Assembly (NCBI RefSeq): GCF_002938435.1
Contig: NZ_POQT01000009.1
Coordinates: 62,001-126,000 of the forward strand
Origin: Blastococcus saxobsidens
Lineage (GTDB): Bacteria > Actinomycetota > Actinomycetes > Mycobacteriales > Geodermatophilaceae
Length of the DNA: 64,000 nt
Reading direction: 5' to 3'
Shown: positions 1 to 8,411 of the stretch, piece after piece
How the letters are laid out: each line of letters begins with the position of its first letter
Numbering within the stretch: the stretch's first letter is position 1
Notes under the pieces: model-generated
Told to the model about the DNA's origin: nothing
Seen by the model: only the letters and a program-made list of their open reading frames with translations
The model's database searches: none
Translations under genes and position numbers: made by a program

Positions 1-1293
1 CGCCACGTCCAGCTCGGACAGGTTGCTGGCGGAGACGGCCGGCGCGATCAGGGCGGCCGTCGTGAGCAGCGCGACGGTGGCCGAGCCCTGCGCGACCCGC
101 AGGCAGGTGGCGACGACGAACGCGGCCACGATCACCGGCAGCCCCAGCCCCTCGAGGCTGTCGGCGAGCGCGGCACCGATCCCGCTGGCCCGCAGGACGC
201 CACCGAACATACCGCCGGCGCCGGTGATCAGGATGATGGCGCAGACGGGCCCGAGGGAGGAGTTGAGCAGCTCCTCGATCTCACCCTTCGAGAACCGTTC
301 GCGGCTGAGGACGACGGCGGCCACCAGGACCGTGATGAGCAGGGCCACCGGCGTCTGGCCGATCAGCCGCAGGGCCGCGACCCAGGTCGCGTCGCCGTCG
401 ACGACCCCCGCGGTGCCCAGCGTGTTCAGCCCGGTGTTGAACAGGATCAGCACCAGGGGCAGCAGGAGCAGCGCGAGCACGGTGCCGAAGCGCGGTGCGG
501 TGCGCGCCGGGCCGCGGGTCGCGACATCCACGCCCCCGCCCGCCGGGGTGGCTCCGCCGGTGCCTCCGGCGTCGCCGTGGGTGTCGTCCAGGGTGCCGCC
601 GGGCAGGCGCTCGGCGGGGCCGCCGCCGGTCGCGAACGCGTCGGGCACCGGCAGCGGGAAGCGGTGCCCGGCCCACTTGCTGAACAGGTAGGACGCGATG
701 TACCAGGTGGGCAGCCCGATCACGAGGCCCACGACGACCAGCAGGCCGATGTTCGCCCCGAGGATGTCCCCCGCACCGACCGGACCCGGGTGCGGTGGGA
801 CGAACGCGTGCATGACCGCGAACGCGCCGGCCGAGGGCAGCGCGTAGAGCAGCACGGAGCCGCCGAACTGGCGGGCGACGCTGAAGATGATCGGCAGGAA
901 GACCACGAACCCGGCGTCGAAGAAGATCGGGAAGCCGAAGAGCAGGGAGGCGACGCCGAGCGCCAGCGGGGCCCGCTTCTCCCCGAAGCGGCCGATCAGG
1001 GTGTCGGCGAGCACGGTGGCGCCGCCGGTCACCTCCAGCAGCTTGCCGATCATGGCACCGAGACCGACCAGCAGCGCCACGCTGGCCAGGGTGGAGCCGA
1101 ACCCCGCGAGCAGCGTGTCGATCACCTCGGCCGTCGGGATGCCGGTGGCCAGCGCCGTGAGCAGGCTGACCAGGACCAGGGCCACGAAGGCGTGCAGCTT
1201 GAACTTCATGACGAGGACGAGCAGCACGGCGACGGCGGCGACCGCGATCAGCAGCAGCGGGCCGGTTCCCAGGGTCGGGACGACTTCTTCCAT
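1..1293 (-). CDS. GntP-family gluconate:H+ symporter, 3' end beyond window
   Basis: An open frame of 431 codons with no stop before the window edge, so the C-terminus is missing. The product is a highly hydrophobic multi-pass protein. N-terminal residues MEEVVPTLGTGPLLLIA, the segment around HAFVPPHPGPVGAG and the long paired hydrophobic blocks match the GntP family, whose members import gluconate or related sugar acids with protons. A hydrophilic Gly/Pro-rich loop near residues 225-255 separates the two halves, as is usual. The ATG is preceded by GAGAGG at a good distance. A gluconate kinase or regulator would be expected just left of the window. The substrate could also be another aldonate or hydroxy acid. 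Confidence 0.85.
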   Translation of the reverse strand, partial: MEEVVPTLGTGPLLLIAVAAVAVLLVLVMKFKLHAFVALVLVSLLTALATGIPTAEVIDTLLAGFGSTLASVALLVGLGAMIGKLLEVTGGATVLADTLIGRFGEKRAPLALGVASLLFGFPIFFDAGFVVFLPIIFSVARQFGGSVLLYALPSAGAFAVMHAFVPPHPGPVGAGDILGANIGLLVVVGLVIGLPTWYIASYLFSKWAGHRFPLPVPDAFATGGGPAERLPGGTLDDTHGDAGGTGGATPAGGGVDVATRGPARTAPRFGTVLALLLLPLVLILFNTGLNTLGTAGVVDGDATWVAALRLIGQTPVALLITVLVAAVVLSRERFSKGEIEELLNSSLGPVCAIILITGAGGMFGGVLRASGIGAALADSLEGLGLPVIVAAFVVATCLRVAQGSATVALLTTAALIAPAVSASNLSELDVA

Positions 1294-1430
1294 GACGGGC
1301 CTCTCGGGTCGAGGGGGGTACCACTGCTCACCGCTGGGAGCGGGGCAACCCTCTCAGAGCCGGCGCCGGCCGGGCACCCTCCTCGGTACCGATCCGGAAA
1401 CGATCGAGCCGGGCGCGTCTCCCCCACCGC

Positions 1431-1913
1431 TCAGCAGCAGCTCGCCGCGACCCGGGCATCGGCGGCCGAACCCTCGGGCCGGCAGCAGGTGCCGTCCCCG
1501 GCCACCGCGGAGAGCTCCGCGGACGTCGCGCCCTCCAGATCGGGGCGGGCGTCGCCCGTGACCGTGTAGACCTCCCACGGCTCGCCGCCGGGACCGGTCA
1601 CCCACACCTTGTCCTGGACCGCGTAGCAGCAGGTGGTGCTGCCCTCGACCCGCGTGGCGAGGCCCGCGTCGGCCAGCCGGCCGGTGGCGGCGGTGACCTC
1701 GTCGGTGGACGCCACCTCGACGCCGAGGTGGTCCATGCGGGTGGGCTCCCCGGCCCCGCCCTCCAGGAGGACCAGCTTCAGCGGCGGCTCGACGACGGCG
1801 AAGTTGGCGTAGCCCGGGCGGCGCTTGGCCGGGGCGGTGTCGAAGAGCCGCGAGTAGAACGCGACGGCGGCGTCGAGGTCGGCGACGCGGAGAGCGAGCT
1901 GGACACGGGACAC
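1431..1913 (-). CDS. cadI: CadI/ArsI-type VOC protein (cadmium-induced / C-As lyase-like)
   Basis: A 160-aa vicinal-oxygen-chelate protein. Sequence through the first 120 residues (VQLALRVADL, KRRPGYANFA, PLKLVLLE, DKVWVTGPGGE, WEVYTV) closely matches mycobacterial CadI and the organoarsenical lyase ArsI. Candidate metal ligands are Q5, H62 and E114. The vicinal pair C95-C96 is the substrate-binding pair of ArsI, which breaks carbon-arsenic bonds of trivalent methyl or aryl arsenicals. The tail carries further Cys pairs (CC at the extreme C-terminus). The GTG start at 1913 is chosen because AGGAGG lies just upstream. It is divergent from arsR and shares its control region, so arsenite or cadmium induction is likely. 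CadI versus ArsI activity cannot be separated by sequence here. Confidence 0.9.
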   Translation of the reverse strand: MSRVQLALRVADLDAAVAFYSRLFDTAPAKRRPGYANFAVVEPPLKLVLLEGGAGEPTRMDHLGVEVASTDEVTAATGRLADAGLATRVEGSTTCCYAVQDKVWVTGPGGEPWEVYTVTGDARPDLEGATSAELSAVAGDGTCCRPEGSAADARVAASCC

Positions 1914-1932
1914 GGGGACCTCCTGGAACAGG

Positions 1933-1952
1933 ACATCGACGGACGTCGATGT
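1933..1952. promoter_or_regulatory. Inverted repeat in the cadI-arsR divergent control region
   Basis: Perfect 8-bp arms ACATCGAC / GTCGATGT separated by 4 bp, about 20 bp upstream of cadI. A second short palindrome CATCGATG lies at 1976-1983, nearer arsR, and shares the core ATCGA. Both are plausible binding sites for the adjacent ArsR-family repressor. The assignment rests on position and symmetry only. Confidence 0.5.
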
Positions 1953-2044
1953 GTGAACCGAGAATGAACATCGGACATCGATGCTTGTCAATACGACGCC
2001 TATCGTTATTATCGGCGGCGATGTCCACGACCCAGGAGTTGACG

Positions 2045-2383
2045 ATGAGCGAGCCCGGCCTGGCGTGCTGCACGCCGCTGTCCGGCACGGCGATGTCCGC
2101 CGAGCAGGCCGAGCAGGTCGCCCCCCTGCTCAAGGCGCTGGCCGACCCGGTGCGGTTGCGGCTGGTCAGCCTGATCGCCTCCAGCGCCAGCGGCGAGGCC
2201 TGCGTCTGCGACCTGAACGACGCCTTCGACCTCACCCAGGCCACCATCAGCCACCACCTCAAGGTGCTGCACTCGGCCGGGATCCTGGACCGGGACAAGC
2301 GCGGCGTGTGGGTCTACTACGCGGTGCGGCCGGCGGCCCTCACCGCCGTCGCCACCCTGTTCAGCACGGCCGTGCCGGCATGA
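2045..2383 (+). CDS. arsR: ArsR/SmtB-family metalloid-responsive repressor
   Basis: A 112-aa winged-helix repressor. The DNA-recognition region TQATISHHLKVLHSAGILDRDKRG and wing GVWVYYAV are typical. Cysteines C8-C9 near the N-terminus plus C53/C55 in the CVCDL motif resemble the Cys15/Cys16/Cys55 As(III) site of Corynebacterium glutamicum ArsR, so arsenite is the probable inducer, binding across the dimer. The ATG at 2045 is preferred to upstream ATG codons because AGGAG sits 6 bases before it. Its stop overlaps the start of the efflux gene by 4 bases, indicating one operon with acr3 and both arsC genes. Confidence 0.93.
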   Translation: MSEPGLACCTPLSGTAMSAEQAEQVAPLLKALADPVRLRLVSLIASSASGEACVCDLNDAFDLTQATISHHLKVLHSAGILDRDKRGVWVYYAVRPAALTAVATLFSTAVPA

Positions 2384-3504
2384 GCGACGCCGTCCGCGAG
2401 ACCGCGCGCACCGACGCCCCCGCCGACGCCCCCGTCCTGCAGAAGCTGTCTCCGCTCGACCGCTTCCTGCCGGTCTGGATCGTCGCGGCGATGGCGCTGG
2501 GGCTGGCGCTGGGTCGCTGGGTCCCGGGCCTGGACGACGCGTTGAGCGCCGTCGAGGTCGGCAACGTCAGCCTGCCGATCGCCGTCGGCCTGCTGCTGAT
2601 GATGTACCCGGTGCTGGCCAAGGTCCGGTACTCCGAGCTGGACCGGGTGACCGGCGACCGGAAGCTGCTCGGCGCCAGCCTGGTGCTCAACTGGCTGATC
2701 GGCCCGGCGCTGATGTTCGCGCTGGCGTGGTTGCTGCTGCCGGACCTCCCCGAGTACCGGACCGGGCTGATCATCGTGGGCCTGGCCCGCTGCATCGCGA
2801 TGGTGCTGATCTGGAACGACCTGTCCTGCGGCGACCGCGAGGCGGGCGCCGTCCTGGTCGCGATCAACTCGGTGTTCCAGATCCTCGCCTTCGCCCTCCT
2901 GGGCTGGTTCTACCTGCAGGTGCTCCCCGGCTGGCTCGGCCTGGCCACCACGTCGGCGGAGTTCAGCTTCTGGGCGATCGTCGTCTCGGTGCTCGTCTTC
3001 CTCGGCGTCCCGCTGGTGGCCGGCTTCCTCACCCGCACGGTCGGCGAGCGCCGCCGCGGCCGCGCCTGGTACGAGGGCACGTTCCTGCCGCGCATCGGGC
3101 CGGTCGCGCTGTACGGCCTGCTGTTCACGATCGTCATGCTCTTCGCCCTCCAGGGCGACGCGATCACCTCCCGGCCCTGGGACGTCGCCCGCATCGCGCT
3201 GCCGCTGCTGGCCTACTTCTTCCTGATGTTCGCCGGGTCCTTCCTGCTCGGCATGCGGCTGCGCCTGGGCTACGCGAAGACGGCGACCCTGGCGTTCACC
3301 GCGGCCGGCAACAACTTCGAGCTGGCCATCGCCGTCGCCATCGGCACCTTCGGTGTCACCAGCGGGCAGGCGCTCGCCGGCGTCGTCGGCCCGCTCATCG
3401 AGGTGCCGGTGCTCGTCGCCCTGGTCTACGTGTCCCTCCGGGCTGCCCGCCGCTGGTTCCCGGGCGACCCGACCGTCCCGGCACCGGCGAGGAGCACCCG
3501 ATGA
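2380..3504 (+). CDS. acr3: ACR3-family arsenite efflux permease
   Basis: A 374-aa membrane protein with about ten hydrophobic helices. The ACR3 family exports arsenite driven by the membrane potential. The family signature GLARCIAMVLIWNDLSCGD is present, with C138 corresponding to the conserved cysteine of the fourth helix; MMYPVLAKVRY and AAGNNFELAIAVAI are also characteristic. It starts within the arsR stop (ATGA) and its own stop overlaps the next start by 4 bases, so translation of the operon is probably coupled. The N-terminal 20 residues are soluble and Ala/Asp-rich. Confidence 0.95.
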   Translation: MSDAVRETARTDAPADAPVLQKLSPLDRFLPVWIVAAMALGLALGRWVPGLDDALSAVEVGNVSLPIAVGLLLMMYPVLAKVRYSELDRVTGDRKLLGASLVLNWLIGPALMFALAWLLLPDLPEYRTGLIIVGLARCIAMVLIWNDLSCGDREAGAVLVAINSVFQILAFALLGWFYLQVLPGWLGLATTSAEFSFWAIVVSVLVFLGVPLVAGFLTRTVGERRRGRAWYEGTFLPRIGPVALYGLLFTIVMLFALQGDAITSRPWDVARIALPLLAYFFLMFAGSFLLGMRLRLGYAKTATLAFTAAGNNFELAIAVAIGTFGVTSGQALAGVVGPLIEVPVLVALVYVSLRAARRWFPGDPTVPAPARSTR

Positions 3505-4151
3505 CCGCCGACCGGTCGCTGCCCGGACTGCTCACCCCCGAGGCGTCGCTGCACCGGCTCGCCGACGACCTGGCAGCGCGCTTCACCGGCGTCTTCGCCC
3601 GCGAGACGATCGACCGCTACGTCTTCGAGTCCTACACGGCCCTGGCCCGCACGGCGAAGGTCACGACGCACCTACCGGTCCTCGCCGGGCGGTTCGCGAC
3701 CGAGCGGCTCACCGCGCTGGCCCAGTCGAAGGGGGCGCTGAGCAGCGAGGCCTGCGAGGTGCTGTTCGTGTGCGTGCAGAACGCCGGCCGCTCGCAGATG
3801 GCCGCCGGCCTCCTGCAGCTGCACGGCGGCGACCGCGTGCACGTGCGCTCGGCCGGTTCCCAGCCGGCGCCCGGGATCGACGATGCCGTGGTGGCCGCCA
3901 TGGCCGAGATCGGCGTCGACCTCACCGCCGAGTTCCCCAAGCCGCTCACCGACGACGTCGTCCGCGCCGCCGACGTCGTCGTGACCATGGGGTGCGGCGA
4001 CGCCTGCCCCGTGTACCCCGGGAAGCGCTACCTGGACTGGCAGGTGCGCGACCCCGCCGGGCTCTCTGTCGGGGAGGTCCGCGCGATCCGCGACGACGTC
4101 GACGCCCGGGTGCGCGCCCTGCTCGCCGAGCTCCAGCCCGCTCCCGCCTGA
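3501..4151 (+). CDS. arsC: Arsenate reductase with N-terminal helical-bundle domain
   Basis: A 216-aa two-domain protein. Residues 10-75 form an all-helical segment of the three-helix-bundle type found on some actinobacterial ArsC proteins. Residues 85-216 are a low-molecular-weight phosphatase fold with the loop C91-VQNAG-R97-S98 and a GCGDACPVYPGK motif. In actinobacteria this class forms an arsenate-mycothiol adduct later reduced by mycoredoxin, giving arsenite for the ACR3 pump. It starts inside the acr3 stop (ATGA overlap). It is immediately followed by a second, single-domain ArsC; the two catalytic domains are close paralogues, so tandem duplication with domain gain or loss is likely. 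Confidence 0.9.
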   Translation: MTADRSLPGLLTPEASLHRLADDLAARFTGVFARETIDRYVFESYTALARTAKVTTHLPVLAGRFATERLTALAQSKGALSSEACEVLFVCVQNAGRSQMAAGLLQLHGGDRVHVRSAGSQPAPGIDDAVVAAMAEIGVDLTAEFPKPLTDDVVRAADVVVTMGCGDACPVYPGKRYLDWQVRDPAGLSVGEVRAIRDDVDARVRALLAELQPAPA

Positions 4152-4172
4152 CCCCTGATCGAGAGGAAGCCC

Positions 4173-4586
4173 GTGTCCGAGAAGCCCAGCGTCCTGTTCG
4201 TCTGCGTGCACAACGCCGGCCGCTCCCAGATGGCCGCCGGCTGGCTGCGCCACCTCGCCGGCGACGCCGTCGAGGTGCGCTCGGCCGGCTCCGTGCCGGG
4301 CGACCAGGTCAACCCCGCCGCGGTCCAGGCGATGGCGGAGGTCGGCGTCGACATCTCCGACCAGCGACCGAAGGTGCTGACCACCGACGCGGTCGAGGCC
4401 TCCGACGTCGTCATCACCATGGGCTGCGGCGACGCCTGCCCGGTCTTCCCGGGCAAGCGCTACCTGGACTGGCAGCTGGAGGACCCGGCCGGCAAGGGCG
4501 TGGAGTCCGTGCGCCCCATCCGGGACGACATCGAGCAGCGCATCCGCGGGCTGCTGGCCGAGCTCGGGGTCAGCGCTCCCGCCTGA
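4173..4586 (+). CDS. arsC: Arsenate reductase (LMW-phosphatase fold, probably mycothiol-dependent)
   Basis: A 137-aa protein containing only the catalytic domain: C11-VHNAG-R17-S18 P-loop, AMAEVGVDIS, and GCGDACPVFPGKRYLDW near the C-terminal half. It converts arsenate to a thiol adduct for reduction to arsenite. The GTG start has GAGAGGAAG upstream. The last gene of the ars operon, it lies 21 bp after the fused ArsC. Its 3' end overlaps the convergent GXWXG gene by 17 bp. Having two ArsC forms side by side suggests either different thiol partners or different regulation, which cannot be decided here. Confidence 0.92.
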   Translation: MSEKPSVLFVCVHNAGRSQMAAGWLRHLAGDAVEVRSAGSVPGDQVNPAAVQAMAEVGVDISDQRPKVLTTDAVEASDVVITMGCGDACPVFPGKRYLDWQLEDPAGKGVESVRPIRDDIEQRIRGLLAELGVSAPA

Positions 4587-5118
4587 GCAGGAAGAAGAAC
4601 GGGTCCGGCAGGCCGCGCAGGTCCATCAGGCCCAGCACGGTCGCGCCGTCGACCCGGCGGAAGACGTCGATGATCGGCAGCACGTCGTAGACCATCGCGG
4701 CGGTGACGACGCCGCGGTGCTCGACCGCCCGCAACCGTGCCCTCGGCCTGGACGTCGTGAGCAGCGGGCGGAGCGCCCGGAAGGCGACCCGCGCCACCGG
4801 CGAGTGCGCGATCCCCGGCCGGTCCCGGAGCACGCCGATCGGGATCAGCGCCGGGTCGACGGGGCGCGGACCGGACGCCGCGGAGAACAGCAGCGGGTGC
4901 ACCCGCTCGGCGTCGAGGAACTCCTTGCCCCACCAGCCGTAGGCCTCCAGCAGGCCGTCCAGCGGGGACCCGGTGGGCAGCCCGCTCCCCCGCCACCGGC
5001 CGACCATCTCCTCCGGCTCCACCGGGTCGCGGGCGTCGAACCACGCCAGCGCCTCGGCCGGGGTCGCGCCGCCGGCGTGGTCGCCCAGCCGGCCGGCGTC
5101 GGTGGACCCGGCGGTCAT
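4570..5118 (-). CDS. GXWXG / DUF4334 domain protein
   Basis: A 182-aa soluble protein. Near residues 39-45 it has VGRWRGSGLPTGSP, the GXWXG motif, and the C-terminal half (RGVVTAAMVYDVLPIIDVFRRVD, then LMDLRG and PDPFFFLLRR) matches the DUF4334 domain that normally follows it. The biochemical role of this family is not established. The ATG overlaps the stop of the upstream DUF4177 gene by 4 bases, so the two are co-translated. The 3' end overlaps arsC on the other strand by 17 bp. Confidence 0.85.
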   Translation of the reverse strand: MTAGSTDAGRLGDHAGGATPAEALAWFDARDPVEPEEMVGRWRGSGLPTGSPLDGLLEAYGWWGKEFLDAERVHPLLFSAASGPRPVDPALIPIGVLRDRPGIAHSPVARVAFRALRPLLTTSRPRARLRAVEHRGVVTAAMVYDVLPIIDVFRRVDGATVLGLMDLRGLPDPFFFLLRRER

Positions 5119-5324
5119 GCCACCGGGCGCTCGAAGGTGACCAGCACGCCCTCGACCCCGCCGGGCCCGATGCGGCCCTTCACCTCCACGGAGGTGATGG
5201 CCTTGAGCTGCCAGCCCTGGCCGGCGTGCTGGTTGAGGACCTTCTCCAGCTTGCCGCCGGACATCTTGCCGCCGATCATCCCCTCGCGGATCTCCTCGAC
5301 CTTGTACTCGTACCGCGCTGCCAT
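5115..5324 (-). CDS. DUF4177 small protein
   Basis: A 69-aa protein with the short DUF4177 pattern: YEYKVEEI at the start, LNQHAGQGWQLKAI in the middle (Gly-Trp-Gln/Glu-Leu core) and a terminal beta strand. The function of the family is unknown. The ATG has GGAG six bases upstream. It is coupled to the GXWXG gene by a 4-base overlap; the two may act together. Confidence 0.8.
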   Translation of the reverse strand: MAARYEYKVEEIREGMIGGKMSGGKLEKVLNQHAGQGWQLKAITSVEVKGRIGPGGVEGVLVTFERPVA

Positions 5325-5387
5325 GACCGCTCCGTCCGTCGGGGTGGAGCACCCACCCTGCCGGTTCGGCGGCCGCGTGGCGAGGGG

Positions 5388-7463
5388 TCAGCCCCGGGCG
5401 AGGTCCCGTGCGTCTTCGTCCTCGGAGGTCGGGCGCCGGGACGCCGGGACGAGCGGGCCGCGCACGGCCGCGGCGACCACGTCCGGGTGCAGCTCCGCCG
5501 CACGGACGCGCTGCCCGCGCTCCGGCGCGGCCCCCACGGTGGACGGCGTGACGCCGGCCGCCGCCCAGCGGGCGGCACCCGCCCCGAACGCCGTCGCCGA
5601 CAGGGCCGCCAGCTCGACCCACTGCCGTCCGGTGAACTGCAGCCGGTGCACGTCGCCCTCCCGGGAGCGGACGGTCCCCCGGAGGACGACGTGGCTCGCC
5701 CGGTCGGGCACCCGGATGGCCAGCTCCACGTCGACGCCGACGGCGACGCCCACCCCCCGGATGCGCACCTGCGCACCGCCGAGGGAGACGTCGATCAGCA
5801 GGGCCGGGGCGCCGTCCACGACCGCCTGCATGGCGGCGGGGAACCGGTGGCCGTCCCGCCGCTCGGCGGAGAAGCGCGGATCGCGGATCCGGCGGATGCC
5901 GGCCAGCACGAAGCCCAGCGTGACCGCGACCCAGCAGATCGGGACGAGGGTGGTGCCGTCCAGCCCGTGTCGCGTCGGGGTCCAACCGTAGAAGCTGGCG
6001 GCCGTGTAGAGCAGGCTGCCGCCCAGGACGGCGGCCAGGAGGAGGAGCACGGCCGGTACCCGGGCACGGGTGCGCTCCTCGCCGGTGCGGCCCTTGGCGG
6101 TGACCGCGAACCGGCCGGTGCCGCGCCGCAGCAGGGTGAGGGTGGCGGCCAGGTTGGAAGGCAGCCGCACCACCTCGAACAGCAGCGAGAACCGCGCGGG
6201 GGCGAACCCCCGGGACAGCAGCGTGAGGGCTACCTGCTGCAGCACGAACGGGACGCCGGCCATCAGCGCGAACTCGGCGGGCGGTGCCGCGACGGGAAAG
6301 AGGCCGGTCAACAGGACGGCGACCGGCACGAGGGCGAAGCCCAGCGTCCGCCAGGCGTCGAACCAGGCCGACAGCGTGTAGAGGTAGCTCAGCCGCTGCC
6401 GCACGGTCAGGCCGGAGGCGGTGAGCGGGTTGTCGTGCCGCAGGACCTGCATGGCACCCCTGCCCCAGCGACGGCGCTGGGCGTAGAAGGCGTCCGGGCT
6501 GCCCGCGGCCAGGCCCCGGGCGAGCACCTCGTTGTGGTAGGCGCTCCGCCAGCCGGCGCGGTGCAGCTTCATGGTCGTGTGGAAGTCCTCGGTCAGGGAC
6601 TCCGTGGCCACGCCGCCGACCTCGCGCAGCGCATCGGCGCGCAGGACCGCGTTGGTGCCGCACCAGAAGGCCGCGCCGGCGTGGTGCTTGCCGGGCTGGA
6701 TCACCCGGTAGAACAGCGATTCCTCGTGCAGGTCGGCGCCCGGGCGCAGGTGCTCGAAGGACGTGGTGTTGTAGAAGTGCTGCGGGGTCTGCACGAGAGC
6801 CAGCCGGTCGTCGGCGAAGTACGGCACCGTGCGGGTGAGGAACTGCGGGTCCGGCACGTGGTCGGCGTCGAAGACGGCCACCAGCTCGGTGCTCACCAGC
6901 CCCAAGGCGTGGTTGAGGTTGCCGGCCTTGGCGTGGTCGTGCTCCGGGCGGCTGACGTAGCGGGCCCCCAGGGCGGTGACCATCTCCTCCACCTCGAGGC
7001 GGTCGCCGTCGTCGAGGACCCAGGTCTCGTGGTTCCCGGTCATCGCCAGGCAGGCGGCGACCGTCGGCAGCAGCACGTCGAGGTGCTCGTCGTAGGTGGC
7101 GACGAGGACGGTGACCGACGGCGCCGGTCCCGGACGTGGTGGGACCGGCGCCGGGGCCACGTTCCACGTCGTCATCACGAACAGCAGGAGCGCGACGCCG
7201 CCGTAGAGCTCCAGGGCGAGGAACGGCACCCCGAGCCACAGGGCCGGCCCCTCCGGGAGCGTCGTGAGCACCCGCCAGCCCAGGTAGCCGGCGGTGGCCA
7301 GGACGGCGGCCACGGCCACGGCCCGGACGACGAGCAGCCGCCGCGCGCTCTCCGGCGCGGGGACGGCGTCCCGCGCCCCGGTCGGGCGTCCCAGGCCTGC
7401 CGCGGCCGACCGCCCGGCACCGGGCAGGGCACCGCGCTGGGGGTCTGCCGCGAGAGTGCTCAC
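5388..7463 (-). CDS. Cellulose-synthase-like GT2 glycosyltransferase with C-terminal PilZ domain
   Basis: About 690 aa. Two N-terminal membrane helices precede a processive family 2 transferase domain carrying the full signature: DDGDR near residue 151, DADH near 199, TED near 291 and QRRRW near 329. Several membrane helices follow (roughly 370-560). A PilZ-like domain lies near 570-650, with R-x3-R in RRDGHR and D-x-S-x2-G in DVSLGG, the residues that bind cyclic di-GMP. This is the BcsA layout, implying synthesis and export of a beta-linked glycan activated by c-di-GMP. No bcsB, bcsZ or bcsC neighbour is present. The start is uncertain: GTG at 7463 gives a natural N-terminus, ATG at 7499 adds 12 residues; neither has a clear ribosome site. 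Confidence 0.88.
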   Translation of the reverse strand: MSTLAADPQRGALPGAGRSAAAGLGRPTGARDAVPAPESARRLLVVRAVAVAAVLATAGYLGWRVLTTLPEGPALWLGVPFLALELYGGVALLLFVMTTWNVAPAPVPPRPGPAPSVTVLVATYDEHLDVLLPTVAACLAMTGNHETWVLDDGDRLEVEEMVTALGARYVSRPEHDHAKAGNLNHALGLVSTELVAVFDADHVPDPQFLTRTVPYFADDRLALVQTPQHFYNTTSFEHLRPGADLHEESLFYRVIQPGKHHAGAAFWCGTNAVLRADALREVGGVATESLTEDFHTTMKLHRAGWRSAYHNEVLARGLAAGSPDAFYAQRRRWGRGAMQVLRHDNPLTASGLTVRQRLSYLYTLSAWFDAWRTLGFALVPVAVLLTGLFPVAAPPAEFALMAGVPFVLQQVALTLLSRGFAPARFSLLFEVVRLPSNLAATLTLLRRGTGRFAVTAKGRTGEERTRARVPAVLLLLAAVLGGSLLYTAASFYGWTPTRHGLDGTTLVPICWVAVTLGFVLAGIRRIRDPRFSAERRDGHRFPAAMQAVVDGAPALLIDVSLGGAQVRIRGVGVAVGVDVELAIRVPDRASHVVLRGTVRSREGDVHRLQFTGRQWVELAALSATAFGAGAARWAAAGVTPSTVGAAPERGQRVRAAELHPDVVAAAVRGPLVPASRRPTSEDEDARDLARG

Positions 7464-7538
7464 CCCGCAGGCATCGGCACGCCCGGCCGCGCGGCACATC
7501 CCCCGTCGGGGTGAGGCGCGCGGGGGCGCGCGGGCTGC

Positions 7539-8411
7539 TCAGCCGAGCACGGGCAGCGTGCGCTTCGCGGCCAGCCGGTCCATGCCGGCCTGGATGGCGG
7601 CCTCGACCTGGTCGTAGATCTTCTGCACGTAGGCCGCGTCGTCCGCGCGCTCCGGGTCGGTGTCGACCTCGATCGGCTCCAGCAGCTCGGTGCGGATCTT
7701 CGCCGGCAGCGGCACGTGCGCGGGCAGGATCTCCACCGCGATCGGGAAGGGGAAGCCGGCGATGATCGGCAGGTTGGAGCCCCGCAGCGTCTTCTTCAGG
7801 CCGAGCAGCTTGTCCAGCCCGTTGGCCAGCCACTTGCCCTCCGACAGCACGAAGACGGTGTCGTGCCCGCCGACCGTGGCCACCGGCAGGATCGGCACGC
7901 CGGAGCGGATCGCCTGCTTCACGAACCCCGTGCGCCCGGCGAGCGTGGCCACGTCGCGCTTGAGCCAGCTGCGCATGGCGTCGATCTCGCCACCGGGCCA
8001 GATCGCGACGTCCCGCCCCTGCGCCAGCGCCGCCGAGACGCTCTTCCGGTTCGCCGCGATGACGCCGACGGCGCGGAAGTAGTCACCGAGCCCCGGCGAC
8101 GCCATGAGGACGTCGTGCGCCGTTCCGTGCAGGAACCGCTTCCCCTCGAAGTGCTTCTGCCACGCGTTGACCAGCGTCCACGCGTCCATGGTCAGGGCGC
8201 CGCCGGAGTGCACGCCGACGACCAGGCAGGGCTCGTCGGGCACCCGGTCCCAGCCGGAGATCTCGAGCCGGAACCAGTACCTCTCGAGCAGGTCGACGAG
8301 CGGCTGCTGGAGCTTCCTCACCGTCTCGTTGGGCGGCTGGGGCTCCATCGCGGCGCCCACGCGCCACTGGATGACCCGCTGCAGGATGTTCGGCCGATCG
8401 GAGTCGCTCAT
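7539..8411 (-). CDS. Lysophospholipid-type acyltransferase (PlsC superfamily)
   Basis: A 290-aa protein. The region LVVGVHSGGALTMDAW (near residue 67) is the His-Asp block of the HSGG-type acyltransferases. AIWPGGEID near residue 140 and VPILPVATVGGHD near residue 175 are the later conserved blocks. Members move acyl groups to lysophospholipids or related hydroxyl acceptors at the membrane face. The ATG has GGGAG close upstream. It is the upstream neighbour of the glycosyltransferase (75-bp gap to the GTG start), so they may share a transcript and act in envelope lipid or glycan assembly; that link is inferred. Confidence 0.82.
   Translation of the reverse strand: MSDSDRPNILQRVIQWRVGAAMEPQPPNETVRKLQQPLVDLLERYWFRLEISGWDRVPDEPCLVVGVHSGGALTMDAWTLVNAWQKHFEGKRFLHGTAHDVLMASPGLGDYFRAVGVIAANRKSVSAALAQGRDVAIWPGGEIDAMRSWLKRDVATLAGRTGFVKQAIRSGVPILPVATVGGHDTVFVLSEGKWLANGLDKLLGLKKTLRGSNLPIIAGFPFPIAVEILPAHVPLPAKIRTELLEPIEVDTDPERADDAAYVQKIYDQVEAAIQAGMDRLAAKRTLPVLG

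Noticed and set aside
4570-7833. A continuous minus-strand open frame of over 1000 codons covering the GXWXG, DUF4177 and glycosyltransferase region
   Set aside because: Outside its last 180 codons the translation is Arg/Ala/Pro-rich without domains, while the frames of the glycosyltransferase and small genes show clear family motifs. It is an artefact of extreme GC content.
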